From: JAQVSH01 sp964451605
GTDB lineage: Bacteria; Bacteroidota; Bacteroidia; Bacteroidales; UBA4181
Length of the DNA stretch: 6,469 nucleotides
Direction: 5' to 3'
Assembly (NCBI GenBank): GCA_964451605.1
Contig: CAYVJA010000104.1
Span: 1-6,469 of the forward strand
Made by a program: the position numbers and the translations under genes. The notes under the pieces were generated by a model that worked only from the letters and a program-made list of their open reading frames with translations, was not told the origin of the DNA and searched no databases. This document shows, piece by piece, positions 1 to 6,062 of the stretch. The number at the start of each line of letters is the position of its first letter. Position 1 is the stretch's first letter.

Positions 1-1173
1 GTGGTAGGACAGCGCAATCTAAACGACACCCGATTCGAGCTTACGGTGATGCCGGCCACCTCGCGCCAAACCTCGGGAGGGACAAGTACGGTTCTGGGTT
101 GGGACAGCCACAATAGCGTTACCATCGCCATCGATTCTGAAGGGTATCTGCACCTGGCCGGAAATATGCACGTGCATCCGCTCACCTATTTCAGAAGTAC
201 AAAACCTTACGATATTTCAACTCTGGTGCAAGAGAGGCAGATGGTGGGCTCAAACGAAACACGTTGTACCTACCCCCATTTTATGTCAACCCAAAAGGGC
301 GAACTTCTTTTCCACTATCGCGACGGAGGGAGTGGCGACGGGAACGAAATCTATAACCTATATAACGCAACAACTCGCTCCTGGCAACGCTTGTTGGATA
401 CACCCCTCACCGATGGAGAGGGGTTAATGAATGCCTACCAATCGCAACCCACTTTAATGCCCGACAACTGGTACCACATGTATTGGGTTTGGCGCGACAC
501 ACCCGATTGTGCCACCAATCACGATCTGTCGTATATAAAAAGTCCCGACCTGAAGAGTTGGTTCAATGCCTTCGGCGAATCTGTTGCACTTCCGGTTACC
601 TTTAACGACAAATCAGTAATTGTTGATCCGATACCCATTAAAGGAGGCATCATTAATCTTGCGGCCAGCCTCTGTTTCGACCAAAAGAACCAACCGCTGT
701 TTGCCTACCATAAATACGATGCAACCGGAAACCTCCAGTTTTATACAGCCCGTCTGTCGGGCAATAAATGGGAGATCAAACAACTCACCAACTGGGATTA
801 CCGCTGGGAATTTTCGGGAGGGGGCAGTATACACAACGAGGTGGTTATAGGCTCGTTCACCAGGCGAAAAGAGGGCTTTTATGAGTTGGGGTACTCGCAT
901 ATTAAATACGGGAGTGGCACCTTCCTCATCAACGAATCGATGGAAATTTGCGGCAAGGTGCAAAAACCCAAAAAACCTACAGCACTTTCACAACTCGAAG
1001 GCAACTTCCGCGACCTACAAGTGCGGACCGCTTCGGATTTGGGGTCATCGGGCGAACCAAATTCCCGATACCTGCTGAAATGGGAAACCCTCCCCGCCAA
1101 TCGCGACCAGGCCCGCCCCCGACCGTGGCCGGCCGGAAGCCGACTCTGGCTTTACAAACTGAGAACGCCCTAA
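1..1173 (+). CDS. BNR_4-family (PF15892-like) beta-propeller protein, 5' end cut by window edge
   Basis: The reading frame is open from base 1 to a TAA at 1171-1173 (390 codons visible). The GTG at base 1 is probably an internal codon, because no signal peptide is seen and family members normally start with an exported N-terminus. Sequence hallmarks are GWDSHNSVTIAIDSEGYLHL (33-52), GNMHVHPLTYFRS (54-66), YRDGGSGDGNEIYNLY (106-121), TPDCATNHDLSYIKSPDL (167-184) and a C-terminal WETLPANRDQARPRP (361-375) followed by SRLWLYKL. This pattern is what I know from the 'BNR repeat-containing family member' group in Bacteroidetes. That group is structurally related to the seven-bladed propellers of PL24/PL25-type polysaccharide lyases, where conserved His, Tyr and Arg residues act in catalysis. 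The exact substrate cannot be read from the sequence. The C-terminus appears complete. The GH9 gene further right suggests a polysaccharide-degradation locus. Family call fairly sure; activity uncertain. Confidence 0.85.
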   Translation: MVGQRNLNDTRFELTVMPATSRQTSGGTSTVLGWDSHNSVTIAIDSEGYLHLAGNMHVHPLTYFRSTKPYDISTLVQERQMVGSNETRCTYPHFMSTQKGELLFHYRDGGSGDGNEIYNLYNATTRSWQRLLDTPLTDGEGLMNAYQSQPTLMPDNWYHMYWVWRDTPDCATNHDLSYIKSPDLKSWFNAFGESVALPVTFNDKSVIVDPIPIKGGIINLAASLCFDQKNQPLFAYHKYDATGNLQFYTARLSGNKWEIKQLTNWDYRWEFSGGGSIHNEVVIGSFTRRKEGFYELGYSHIKYGSGTFLINESMEICGKVQKPKKPTALSQLEGNFRDLQVRTASDLGSSGEPNSRYLLKWETLPANRDQARPRPWPAGSRLWLYKLRTP

Positions 1174-1232
1174 CCCAACTCGCATGGAAGTTGCACGGGA
1201 AGAAGGAAATGACTCTAAAGGGCTTCTGACAG

Positions 1233-1263
1233 TTGAATAAGTAAACACTTTTGTTTATTTTTG
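1233..1263 (+). promoter_or_regulatory. Bacteroidetes-type promoter of the HTH-AbiEii module
   Basis: A -33-like TTG lies at 1233-1235 and a perfect TAnnTTTG (-7) element at 1256-1263 (TATTTTTG), separated by 20 bases, which is the usual spacing for the Bacteroidetes primary sigma factor. Transcription would start around 1270, about 15 bases before the ATG at 1285. An AGGAG lies at 1271-1275, 9 bases before that ATG. Confidence 0.65.
1239..1260. promoter_or_regulatory. Palindromic operator candidate for the HTH protein
   Basis: The perfect inverted repeat TAAACA (1242-1247) and TGTTTA (1252-1257) has a 4-base CTTT spacer. It extends outward to 9-base arms with one mismatch (G1241 against T1258). 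It lies between the -33 and -7 elements and overlaps the -7 box, the expected place for repression by the XRE-type protein encoded just downstream. Autoregulation is inferred from position and from the behaviour of HigA/AbiEi-type antitoxins. Confidence 0.55.
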
Positions 1264-1284
1264 CCCCAAAAGGAGCTTTCGGTC

Positions 1285-1776
1285 ATGAATGAAGAAATCG
1301 CAATCATAAAAGGGATTCACCCGGGAATCATTCTTAACCGGGAACTCAAGAAGCGAAAGCTCCCAAAGAAGCACTTTGCCTTGATTGTTGATGAGTTTCC
1401 CCAAACTATCGGAGCCATTACAAAGGGGAAAAGACGGATTACGCCTCAATTATCCATCAGAATTGGAAAGGCACTGGGCGTGGACGAAGCCTATTATTTG
1501 CAATTACAGGCTTTCCATGACATCGAACAGGAGAAACAAAAATTACATGCCTCTTTGCATCCGGATTTGTCGAAAATCCGACCCATCATTTTTTGGGATA
1601 CAGATATCCGGAAAATCGATTGGATAAAGTACAAGGCTACCGTAATTCGACGGGTCTTTGAAAGGGGAAACGAAGAAGAGAAACTCGAGATTACCCGTTT
1701 TTACGGACAGGTGGAAGTAACGAAGATTGTAAAAGAGTTCGGAGATTTGGCAAACCAAGCCGTGATGTTTGAATAG
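1285..1776 (+). CDS. XRE/HigA-like HTH protein with C-terminal DUF6922-like domain (probable antitoxin/autorepressor)
   Basis: This is a 163-residue protein. I chose the ATG at 1285 over the upstream in-frame TTG at 1261 because the latter lies inside the -7 promoter box. Residues about 11-76 (HPGIILNRELKKRKL..., ITKGKRRITPQLSIRIGKAL) form a Cro/C1-type helix-turn-helix of the HigA antitoxin kind. A charged linker (about 78-95) leads to residues about 100-155 (PIIFWDTDIRKIDWIKYKAT, VIRRVFERGNEEEKLEITRF). From memory these match the DUF6922 module, often encoded just before AbiEii-type nucleotidyltransferases as a separate small protein. Here it is fused to a DNA-binding domain. The next gene starts 19 bases downstream, so the two are almost certainly one operon. 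The likely role is to bind the promoter palindrome and counteract the downstream enzyme. The HTH call is strong, the DUF6922 call good; the antitoxin role is inferred. Confidence 0.85.
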   Translation: MNEEIAIIKGIHPGIILNRELKKRKLPKKHFALIVDEFPQTIGAITKGKRRITPQLSIRIGKALGVDEAYYLQLQAFHDIEQEKQKLHASLHPDLSKIRPIIFWDTDIRKIDWIKYKATVIRRVFERGNEEEKLEITRFYGQVEVTKIVKEFGDLANQAVMFE

Positions 1777-1795
1777 CCTACAAAAAACTGAAAAG

Positions 1796-2440
1796 ATGTC
1801 TGAAAAGTTATTTTACAGAGCTGTAACCCCTTTGCTGCTATCCACCCTAAAAATAGTGATGGCAACAGATATCTTCCATGCTTTCCGACTGGTTGGCGGA
1901 ACAGCTTTGAGTTTACAATTGGGACACAGGGAATCGGTTGACATTGATATGTTTACTGACTCAGAATATGGAACTATCGATTTTGATTCCATCGATACGT
2001 TTTTAAGAAAGCAATTCCCATATGTCGATACAAGTAATACAAAAATTGTAGGAATGGGACGCTCATATTTCATAGGCAACTCGGAACGTCAGGCCGTAAA
2101 ACTGGATTTATTCTATTCCGATTCTTTTATCAGGGATGTAAAGCACCTTGATGGTATCCGCATTGCAGATATCGACGACATTGTAGCCATGAAAATTGAA
2201 GTAATCAGGCAGGGAGGGCGAAAAAAGGATTTTTGGGATCTGCACGAATTGTTGGAATTATATACCGTTCAACAAATGCTTCAACTGCATCAAGAGCGCT
2301 ACCCCTATAATCACAACCGCACGGAACTATTGACCCATTTTACATGGTTCGAGCAGGCAGATAACGACTTTGATCCAATCTGTTTAAAAGGCAAATATTG
2401 GGAGCTGATAAAGCTGGATATCATAGAGGCACTGGTATGA
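1796..2440 (+). CDS. AbiEii/AbiGii-family nucleotidyltransferase (probable toxin)
   Basis: This is a 214-residue cytoplasmic protein of the DNA polymerase beta-like nucleotidyltransferase superfamily. Visible motifs are VGGTALSLQLGHRESVDIDM (33-52), giving the GG[ST] nucleotide-binding turn and metal-binding Asp49 and Asp51. A third acidic position, Asp104, sits in VKLDLFY (101-107). The family-typical KIEVIRQGGRKKDFWDL (133-149), with K133, R138, K144, D145 and D148, is also present. All motifs appear intact, so the enzyme is probably active. I chose the ATG at 1796; a TTG at 1769 would overlap the previous gene. In the known AbiE system (type IV toxin-antitoxin/abortive infection) the AbiEii protein transfers nucleotides to an RNA target and is neutralised by AbiEi. 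Here the partner is an HTH-DUF6922 protein rather than a classical AbiEi. Composition looks more AT-rich than the two carbohydrate genes on either side. The RNA target and toxicity are inferred. Confidence 0.9.
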   Translation: MSEKLFYRAVTPLLLSTLKIVMATDIFHAFRLVGGTALSLQLGHRESVDIDMFTDSEYGTIDFDSIDTFLRKQFPYVDTSNTKIVGMGRSYFIGNSERQAVKLDLFYSDSFIRDVKHLDGIRIADIDDIVAMKIEVIRQGGRKKDFWDLHELLELYTVQQMLQLHQERYPYNHNRTELLTHFTWFEQADNDFDPICLKGKYWELIKLDIIEALV

Positions 2441-2448
2441 GTACTTTT

Positions 2449-2465
2449 CCCCAAATTAATTGGGG
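2449..2465. terminator. Possible shared stem-loop between convergent genes
   Basis: Arms CCCCAA (2449-2454) and TTGGGG (2460-2465) close a 5-base loop in the 39-base gap between the AbiEii stop and the GH9 stop. There is no clear T-run on either side, only TTTT just before the stem on the + strand. It may be a weak bidirectional terminator, supported mainly by its place between convergent genes. Confidence 0.4.
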
Positions 2466-2479
2466 TTAGCTACATGAGA

Positions 2480-4612
2480 TTATTCAAACGGATCTCTCCC
2501 TTCCGTCCATGTTCCGCCGCGTGCCAGCACGGGATAGATCACAGCGGGATAGATCAGGGTTTCATGTACGGTAAACTCGGTCATGCCATAGGTGTATAGA
2601 TGATCTACCCACTGCCGCTCTCTGGGAAGGGCGGTAACGTGGGGCAGCGAAGTGAACTCTATTTTGTCGGGCAGGTTTCCGGGGCCATAGATCAGGATGC
2701 CCGGCTTGACGCCCCACCCTTTGGTTTTTGTATATTCCGATTCACAGTCGTGCGGATGGGCAACCCGGTTAAAACCCATCCCTGTGACAAAACATTTACC
2801 CAGCGGATTAAGCCCCTGGGTATAATCCATCAGTTGACAGGTAACGTCGATATATTTCTGCTCTTGGGTAAGATTCCATTGCAAAAGGCATGGGAAGGCA
2901 TGCATTCCCTGCAACACATTACTCCCCCACTGTCTGTTGCTTGTAAGCGGATTTCCCACCGGATAGGCAAATGCCGTAAAAATCTCCATCTGGCTGTCGG
3001 CCGTATTGCGTAAAAAGGTCTTCATCAACCGAACCGTCTCCGGATCGACAGGCCGCTCTTTTGCCAGCAAATAGGAGTAGAAGAAGCCGATGAAAGCCAC
3101 CCTGTCGCTAATGTCTTTGCCGCTGAGGTAGGGATTTCCGATAGCCAGTTTCTTCGCGAATGCTTTTACCCGTTGGTGCGAAACCGAATCGCCGGTGAGA
3201 AGATACTTCTGCACAGCGTAATAGAACGCATACTCTTCCGTGGCTTTATTGCCCACGTAAGCCATGGCTCTCTCAGCCCGCTGTTGCAGCGCTTGTGTGC
3301 GATCCGGTTTATAGGGCTTCAGCAGCCGGGCCAGGTGCATAAAAACAGCTGCCGCCATGGTTGTTGCAGCGTTATCAACACGGATGGTGCCGTACTTTTT
3401 ACGATCCTGATCCATGGGTATATAAAAGGGTTCGGGATAGCCACTTGTTTCCGTACCCCAGTGAACGCTTCCGTCGGGTTCTTGCAGATACTCCCAAATC
3501 AGGGTGGCCCATTCTGCTTCGTCGATGATGTCGGGAATGCCGTTACCCTGGCCCAATATGGAAAAGTTCGCGTCGAACTTATCGGGAATATTAAACTGCC
3601 TATCGGTAAAGTATCCCGGGAAAGCCTCATAGGTAGTCATCAAAACGTGTGGCACCCGCGTCAGGTGGTACAAACGCCGGTCGGCATCGCCCGCATCGTG
3701 ATACCCGCCATAACAGGTAAACGAAGGCTCCGTACCGACGACTTTCAGGATGGCTTCGCCCGTGGCCGCATTCACATTGTACAAAACGGTGTGGCACGGA
3801 TTCAGCCGGATATCCTCCCACGCATAGGGTTTTGTTAATGCGATTCCGCAACGCTGATAGAACAAACTTCGGAAGGAGACATACCCCAATCGGCGCGAAA
3901 AGTTGCCTCCCACGCCAAACGGATAGGAACAGCCGTATCCTTTTACCGATATTTTGTAAGGCCCCCCTTCCGGAACCTTCGAAAGGTCGGCCCGGTATAC
4001 AAAATCGCCCGATGACTCATCATGACCCATCTCCGCGAGCCTCCCTTTTACCACCGTTTTACCGGTGGCCGGCTCAAACACTTCGTAGACAGGAAGTGCC
4101 CCCTCGATGGGACGGCTGCCGCCTGTTCCCAGCCAAACGGCCACATTGGCATACCGAACCTTCGACAACGCGCTATATCCGGTTTGGTTAGTCTTCACCG
4201 ACTCACAAAAGGTGGTTCGGTCAGAAAAAACAAACGCAGTGTCGCCCAGCGGCGTCTCGATTTTATATCGTTTTCCGTTAACCAACAAAGGGATTTCGAG
4301 ATAGATGTAATATTCAGCCCCTTTCGGATTCACACACAATCCCGACGATTCCGTCACAAACTTGTGCATGGCCAGAGGCGGTTGGCCATTAATTTTCCAA
4401 CCCGATCTATCATCGGTATGTACAGCCTCCACATCAATTTTTGTGTTTATCCATTGCGTATAATCGGCAGGAGCCTCCTGCACCCCCCTGAATACCAGCA
4501 CAAGCACCCGATCCGAAGCCGTCCGGATCTCTTGGAGCCTCGGTTTGGCCCATGCATAACTGCCGAAACCGACAAAAATGACTAACAAGACACTTCTCAG
4601 TAATACATTCAT
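2480..4612 (-). CDS. Secreted glycoside hydrolase family 9 protein with N-terminal Ig-like (CelD_N) domain
   Basis: This is a 710-residue protein starting at 4612. The frame stays open upstream to 4837, but the ATG at 4612 begins a clear signal peptide (MNVLLRSVLLVIFVGFGSYA, then WA before KPRL), with likely cleavage after residue 22. Residues about 25-135 form an N-terminal segment I do not recognise. About 136-235 (ESVKTNQTGYSALSK to YGCSYPFGVG) match the CelD_N Ig-like domain. From about 240 to the end is the GH9 (alpha/alpha)6-barrel. GH9 marks are GGYHDAGDADRR (302-313) with the nucleophile-water Asp pair D306/D309, GNGIPDIIDEAEW (356-368), NPLGKCFVTGMG (602-613) with H619 and H621, and a terminal VHETLIYPAV (682-691) in which E684 fits the catalytic acid. 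The family inverts beta-1,4-glucosidic bonds in cellulose, xyloglucan or mixed-linkage glucan; the substrate here is unknown. It is convergent with the AbiEii gene. No dockerin or type IX sorting domain is visible. Confidence 0.92.
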   Translation of the reverse strand: MNVLLRSVLLVIFVGFGSYAWAKPRLQEIRTASDRVLVLVFRGVQEAPADYTQWINTKIDVEAVHTDDRSGWKINGQPPLAMHKFVTESSGLCVNPKGAEYYIYLEIPLLVNGKRYKIETPLGDTAFVFSDRTTFCESVKTNQTGYSALSKVRYANVAVWLGTGGSRPIEGALPVYEVFEPATGKTVVKGRLAEMGHDESSGDFVYRADLSKVPEGGPYKISVKGYGCSYPFGVGGNFSRRLGYVSFRSLFYQRCGIALTKPYAWEDIRLNPCHTVLYNVNAATGEAILKVVGTEPSFTCYGGYHDAGDADRRLYHLTRVPHVLMTTYEAFPGYFTDRQFNIPDKFDANFSILGQGNGIPDIIDEAEWATLIWEYLQEPDGSVHWGTETSGYPEPFYIPMDQDRKKYGTIRVDNAATTMAAAVFMHLARLLKPYKPDRTQALQQRAERAMAYVGNKATEEYAFYYAVQKYLLTGDSVSHQRVKAFAKKLAIGNPYLSGKDISDRVAFIGFFYSYLLAKERPVDPETVRLMKTFLRNTADSQMEIFTAFAYPVGNPLTSNRQWGSNVLQGMHAFPCLLQWNLTQEQKYIDVTCQLMDYTQGLNPLGKCFVTGMGFNRVAHPHDCESEYTKTKGWGVKPGILIYGPGNLPDKIEFTSLPHVTALPRERQWVDHLYTYGMTEFTVHETLIYPAVIYPVLARGGTWTEGRDPFE

Positions 4613-4648
4613 AGCATGCGCTCTCTGATAATTGTATGCAAAATCTTC

Positions 4649-4680
4649 CAACAATAAAGCTACTCCAAAATGGCATACAA
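4649..4680 (-). promoter_or_regulatory. Candidate promoter of the GH9 gene
   Basis: On the minus strand, TTG (4680-4678) is followed after 21 bases by TATTGTTG (4656-4649), one mismatch from TAnnTTTG. This predicts transcription from around 4642, about 30 bases before the ATG. A perfect 8-base inverted repeat, TTGTATGC (4632-4639) and GCATACAA (4673-4680) on the + strand, brackets this promoter and includes its -33 TTG, so a regulator could bind there. This is a weak match on its own. Confidence 0.3.
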
Positions 4681-4742
4681 TGCTGTATATGCATGCAAAA
4701 AGGAGGGCCTGCATTTGCCTCAAGATAACTCTTTCTGGTGTC

Positions 4743-4808
4743 GATACGGTATCTCGCAGGTATCTGGAAGGTAGGACAAGAAACGTTGGAGATACGAAGA
4801 CGATACGG
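4743..4808. repeat. Cluster of GATAC/GTATC motifs in the divergent intergenic region
   Basis: GATAC and its complement GTATC occur at 4743-4747 and 4749-4753 (together an 11-base palindrome centred on 4748), 4760-4764, 4791-4795 and 4802-4806. GGTATCT occurs in part twice and GATACGG twice. Five half-sites in 66 bases is dense. They lie between the two divergent genes and could be binding sites for a regulator of either, but the regulator is unknown. Confidence 0.35.
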
Positions 4809-4848
4809 ATATGCACATATAAACCACAAACAACCACATGTAAGATGC

Positions 4849-4879
4849 TTGCTATTAATACGTAAAGTATCTATTTTCG
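4849..4879 (+). promoter_or_regulatory. Candidate promoter of the gapped HTH gene
   Basis: TTG at 4849-4851 is followed after exactly 20 bases by TATTTTCG at 4872-4879, one mismatch from TAnnTTTG. Transcription would start near 4886, leaving a leader of 12-15 bases before the ATG pair at 4898/4901. Confidence 0.5.
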
Positions 4880-4900
4880 CATTTCCTGAAATAGGAAATG
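4880..4900. promoter_or_regulatory. Perfect palindrome overlapping the start codon of the HTH gene
   Basis: Arms CATTTCCT (4880-4887) and AGGAAATG (4893-4900) are perfect 8-base complements around a 5-base GAAAT spacer. The right arm contains the first ATG (4898-4900), and the site covers the expected transcription start. It could be an operator bound by the encoded HTH protein, or an mRNA hairpin controlling initiation. The adjacent in-frame ATG at 4901 lies just outside the hairpin. Confidence 0.5.
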
Positions 4901-5471
4901 ATGGAAAAATTTAATGGTTTGCGTCCGCAGGACATTCTGGTTTTACTTAAGATTATGACGTTTCATGATGAAAAATGGCTTTTGGCNNNNNNNNNNATCT
5001 GAGACCTCTCATGCGCTGGAAAGATGTCGAATATGCGGACTGATTGATCAACGCAAGAGAACTGTCAATCGAATGGCAATGAGGGGTTTATTAATATACG
5101 ACTTGAAGTATGTCTATCCCGCTCAGGTTGGAGGGCCAAGCCGGCGGATTCCCATAGCCTATTCTGCGGAGTCTATTCGCGAAAGAATTGTAGAAGGGTC
5201 GGAAAACTTGGTATGGCCCTATTATAAGGGCACCAGGCGGGGCAATGCTGTAACGCCACTCTATCCTACGGTGCCACGAATCGTTGAGCATCAACCTGCG
5301 TTATACGAATGGCTGATGATTGTTGACACGCTGCGGCTTGGAAGAGCCAGAGAAAGGGACATTGCTGTTGAAGAATTAGAAAAACGGTTGGGTGTTGAGT
5401 CCGCCTCGAACGCCAAAATTTCCCCAGCTCACGGAGAACCGGATATATTGAGGAATCGACGGATGGCGTAG
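4898..5471 (+). CDS. Winged-HTH (MarR-like) transcriptional regulator, interrupted by a 10-N assembly gap
   Basis: The gene starts at ATG 4898 (or 4901) as MMEKFNGLRPQDILVLLKIM, continues TFHDEKWLLA and enters the N run at 4987-4996. After the gap it resumes in a different frame as SETSHALERCRICGLID, and ends with TAG at 5469-5471. The two halves are parts of one family I recognise: an N-terminal 'LxPQDxLVLLK' helix, an HTH whose recognition helix lies around SETSHALER, then KYVYPAQVGGPSRRIPIAYS, a VWP...G...PLYPTVP stretch, and ALYEWLMIVDTLRLGRARER. The shift is explained if the true gap is a multiple of three rather than 10 bases. From remembered family spacing about 30 bases (10 residues, the turn between the two HTH helices) are missing. 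In other genomes such regulators often precede nucleotidyltransferase toxin-like genes; no such partner follows here. The last 25-30 residues after LEKRL are not family-like. The function is inferred to be a DNA-binding repressor, perhaps of its own promoter. Confidence 0.8.
4987..4996. other. Assembly gap (10 N) inside the HTH gene
   Basis: Ten Ns split the codon after WLL. The coding frame before the gap and the frame after it differ by one, so 10 cannot be the true length if the gene is intact; it must be divisible by three. The placeholder probably marks a contig join. Confidence 0.9.
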
Positions 5472-5757
5472 TAAGAGTGCTCTTAAATATGATGTGGTGG
5501 CAAATAGCGTTCAGCAGGCCATGGGATGACAGAAATATCACATAAGTTGTGAGTAATTCCATATTCGGAAAAATCTCGCCCATAAATAGCTGAAATTTAT
5601 AAATAACAGAATAGAAATCTTCTTGCTCGGTTTTATTTGAGCTAATATTACTTTTAGCAATCCCGTAACACCAAATCCGGCTCATTTCCAGAAGCAGATT
5701 TAAGATACTCTCCCGGGAAGAACAGGGCAATAAAGTAATTTTTGAACTGCAGGAACT
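5472..5757. other. 286-base region without a supported gene
   Basis: The stretch is AT-rich and stop-rich on the + strand. Short open stretches run out of the HTH gene's 3' end in the other two + frames: one to a TGA at 5527-5529 (ending NSVQQAMG), the other to a TAA at 5543-5545. Both lack a good start and could be remains of a lost downstream partner gene, but I cannot recognise either. No terminator, RNA gene or repeat is apparent. Confidence 0.5.
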
Positions 5758-5925
5758 CTAATACCAAGGCTGATTATCCCACTTTTTTTGCAGACTACGC
5801 TGGCCAGCAAGGCGCTTTTCTTGCTCCTCTTTCGGGAGTTTTTCAAGCTCCTCACGCGCTTTTTTACAAGCCTCTTCTACCTGCTCAAAAAGGCTTTTCT
5901 TTTGGGGTTCTAATTTTTTTTCCAT
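5758..5925 (-). CDS. Small, highly charged 55-residue protein of unknown function
   Basis: The minus strand encodes MEKKLEPQKKSLFEQVEEAC, KKAREELEKLPKEEQEKRLA and GQRSLQKKWDNQPWY, ending in TAG. It is almost entirely Lys, Glu, Arg and Gln with regularly spaced Leu. It should therefore form a long amphipathic helix or short coiled coil (about 10-48), closed by a Trp/Tyr-rich end (WDNQPWY). There is no signal peptide or membrane segment. The gene-like character is supported by the composition, by an ATG at the natural start of the helix, and by a perfect -7 promoter box directly upstream. I do not recognise the family. It could be an antitoxin-like or accessory small protein. It lies between the HTH gene and the CRISPR remains, with no evident operon partner. 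Confidence 0.7.
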   Translation of the reverse strand: MEKKLEPQKKSLFEQVEEACKKAREELEKLPKEEQEKRLAGQRSLQKKWDNQPWY

Positions 5926-5929
5926 GCCA

Positions 5930-5937
5930 CAAAGATA
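5930..5937 (-). promoter_or_regulatory. -7 promoter element for the small charged protein
   Basis: TATCTTTG on the minus strand is a perfect TAnnTTTG box ending 4 bases before the ATG at 5925. The transcript would start at or next to the ATG and be nearly leaderless. No good TTG is seen 19-21 bases upstream; the nearest is 26 bases away. Confidence 0.5.
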
Positions 5938-5986
5938 GTAGAACCAACACGTTATAATACAGTCAATTTACACCCCACGGCATTTA

Positions 5987-6033
5987 GTTGTGATTGGCTT
6001 TCAAAATTGTACTTTTACCCTATCTACAACCGC
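5987..6033 (+). CRISPR. Relict type II-C-like CRISPR repeat (single copy)
   Basis: The 47-base stretch starts GTTGTGATTGGCTTTCAAAA and has complementary ends (GTTGT at 5987-5991, ACAAC at 6026-6030). From memory it closely resembles the roughly 47-base repeats of Bacteroidetes type II-C (Cas9) arrays, which begin GTTGTGATTTGCTTTCAAA and carry GTATCTTTG in the middle. Here the corresponding internal promoter-like box is degraded to TACTTTTA. Identification rests on remembered consensus and on the second partial copy at 6063. Confidence 0.6.
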
Positions 6034-6062
6034 TGACCGTTTCCGTCTCAAAGGGCGCAAGG

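Noticed and set aside
1201..1236. AGAAG...CTTCT as terminator of the BNR_4 gene
   Set aside because: Only 5-base arms with a long loop and no T-run.
3173..3838. 221-codon + strand open frame opposite GH9
   Set aside because: Antisense shadow; the GH9 strand carries catalytic motifs throughout this stretch.
4022..4585. 187-codon + strand open frame opposite GH9
   Set aside because: Antisense shadow of the GH9 gene with Arg/Pro/His-rich composition and no motifs.
4613..4837. Upstream in-frame extension of the GH9 gene (75 codons)
   Set aside because: It would bury the clear signal peptide at 4612 inside the protein, and the region holds promoter-like and repeated motifs.
4965..5471. Start of the HTH gene at ATG 4965
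   Set aside because: In that frame the residues before the Ns (MMKNGFW) are not family-like, whereas the frame from 4898 gives the expected N-terminal helix; the frame change is an artefact of the gap length.
5266..5730. 154-codon minus-strand open frame
   Set aside because: Its last 206 bases lie antisense inside the well-supported HTH gene, and its N-terminal part shows no recognisable motif or promoter.
5742..5957. 71-codon + strand open frame
   Set aside because: It is the complement of the small charged protein gene; the minus-strand product has far more protein-like composition and a promoter.
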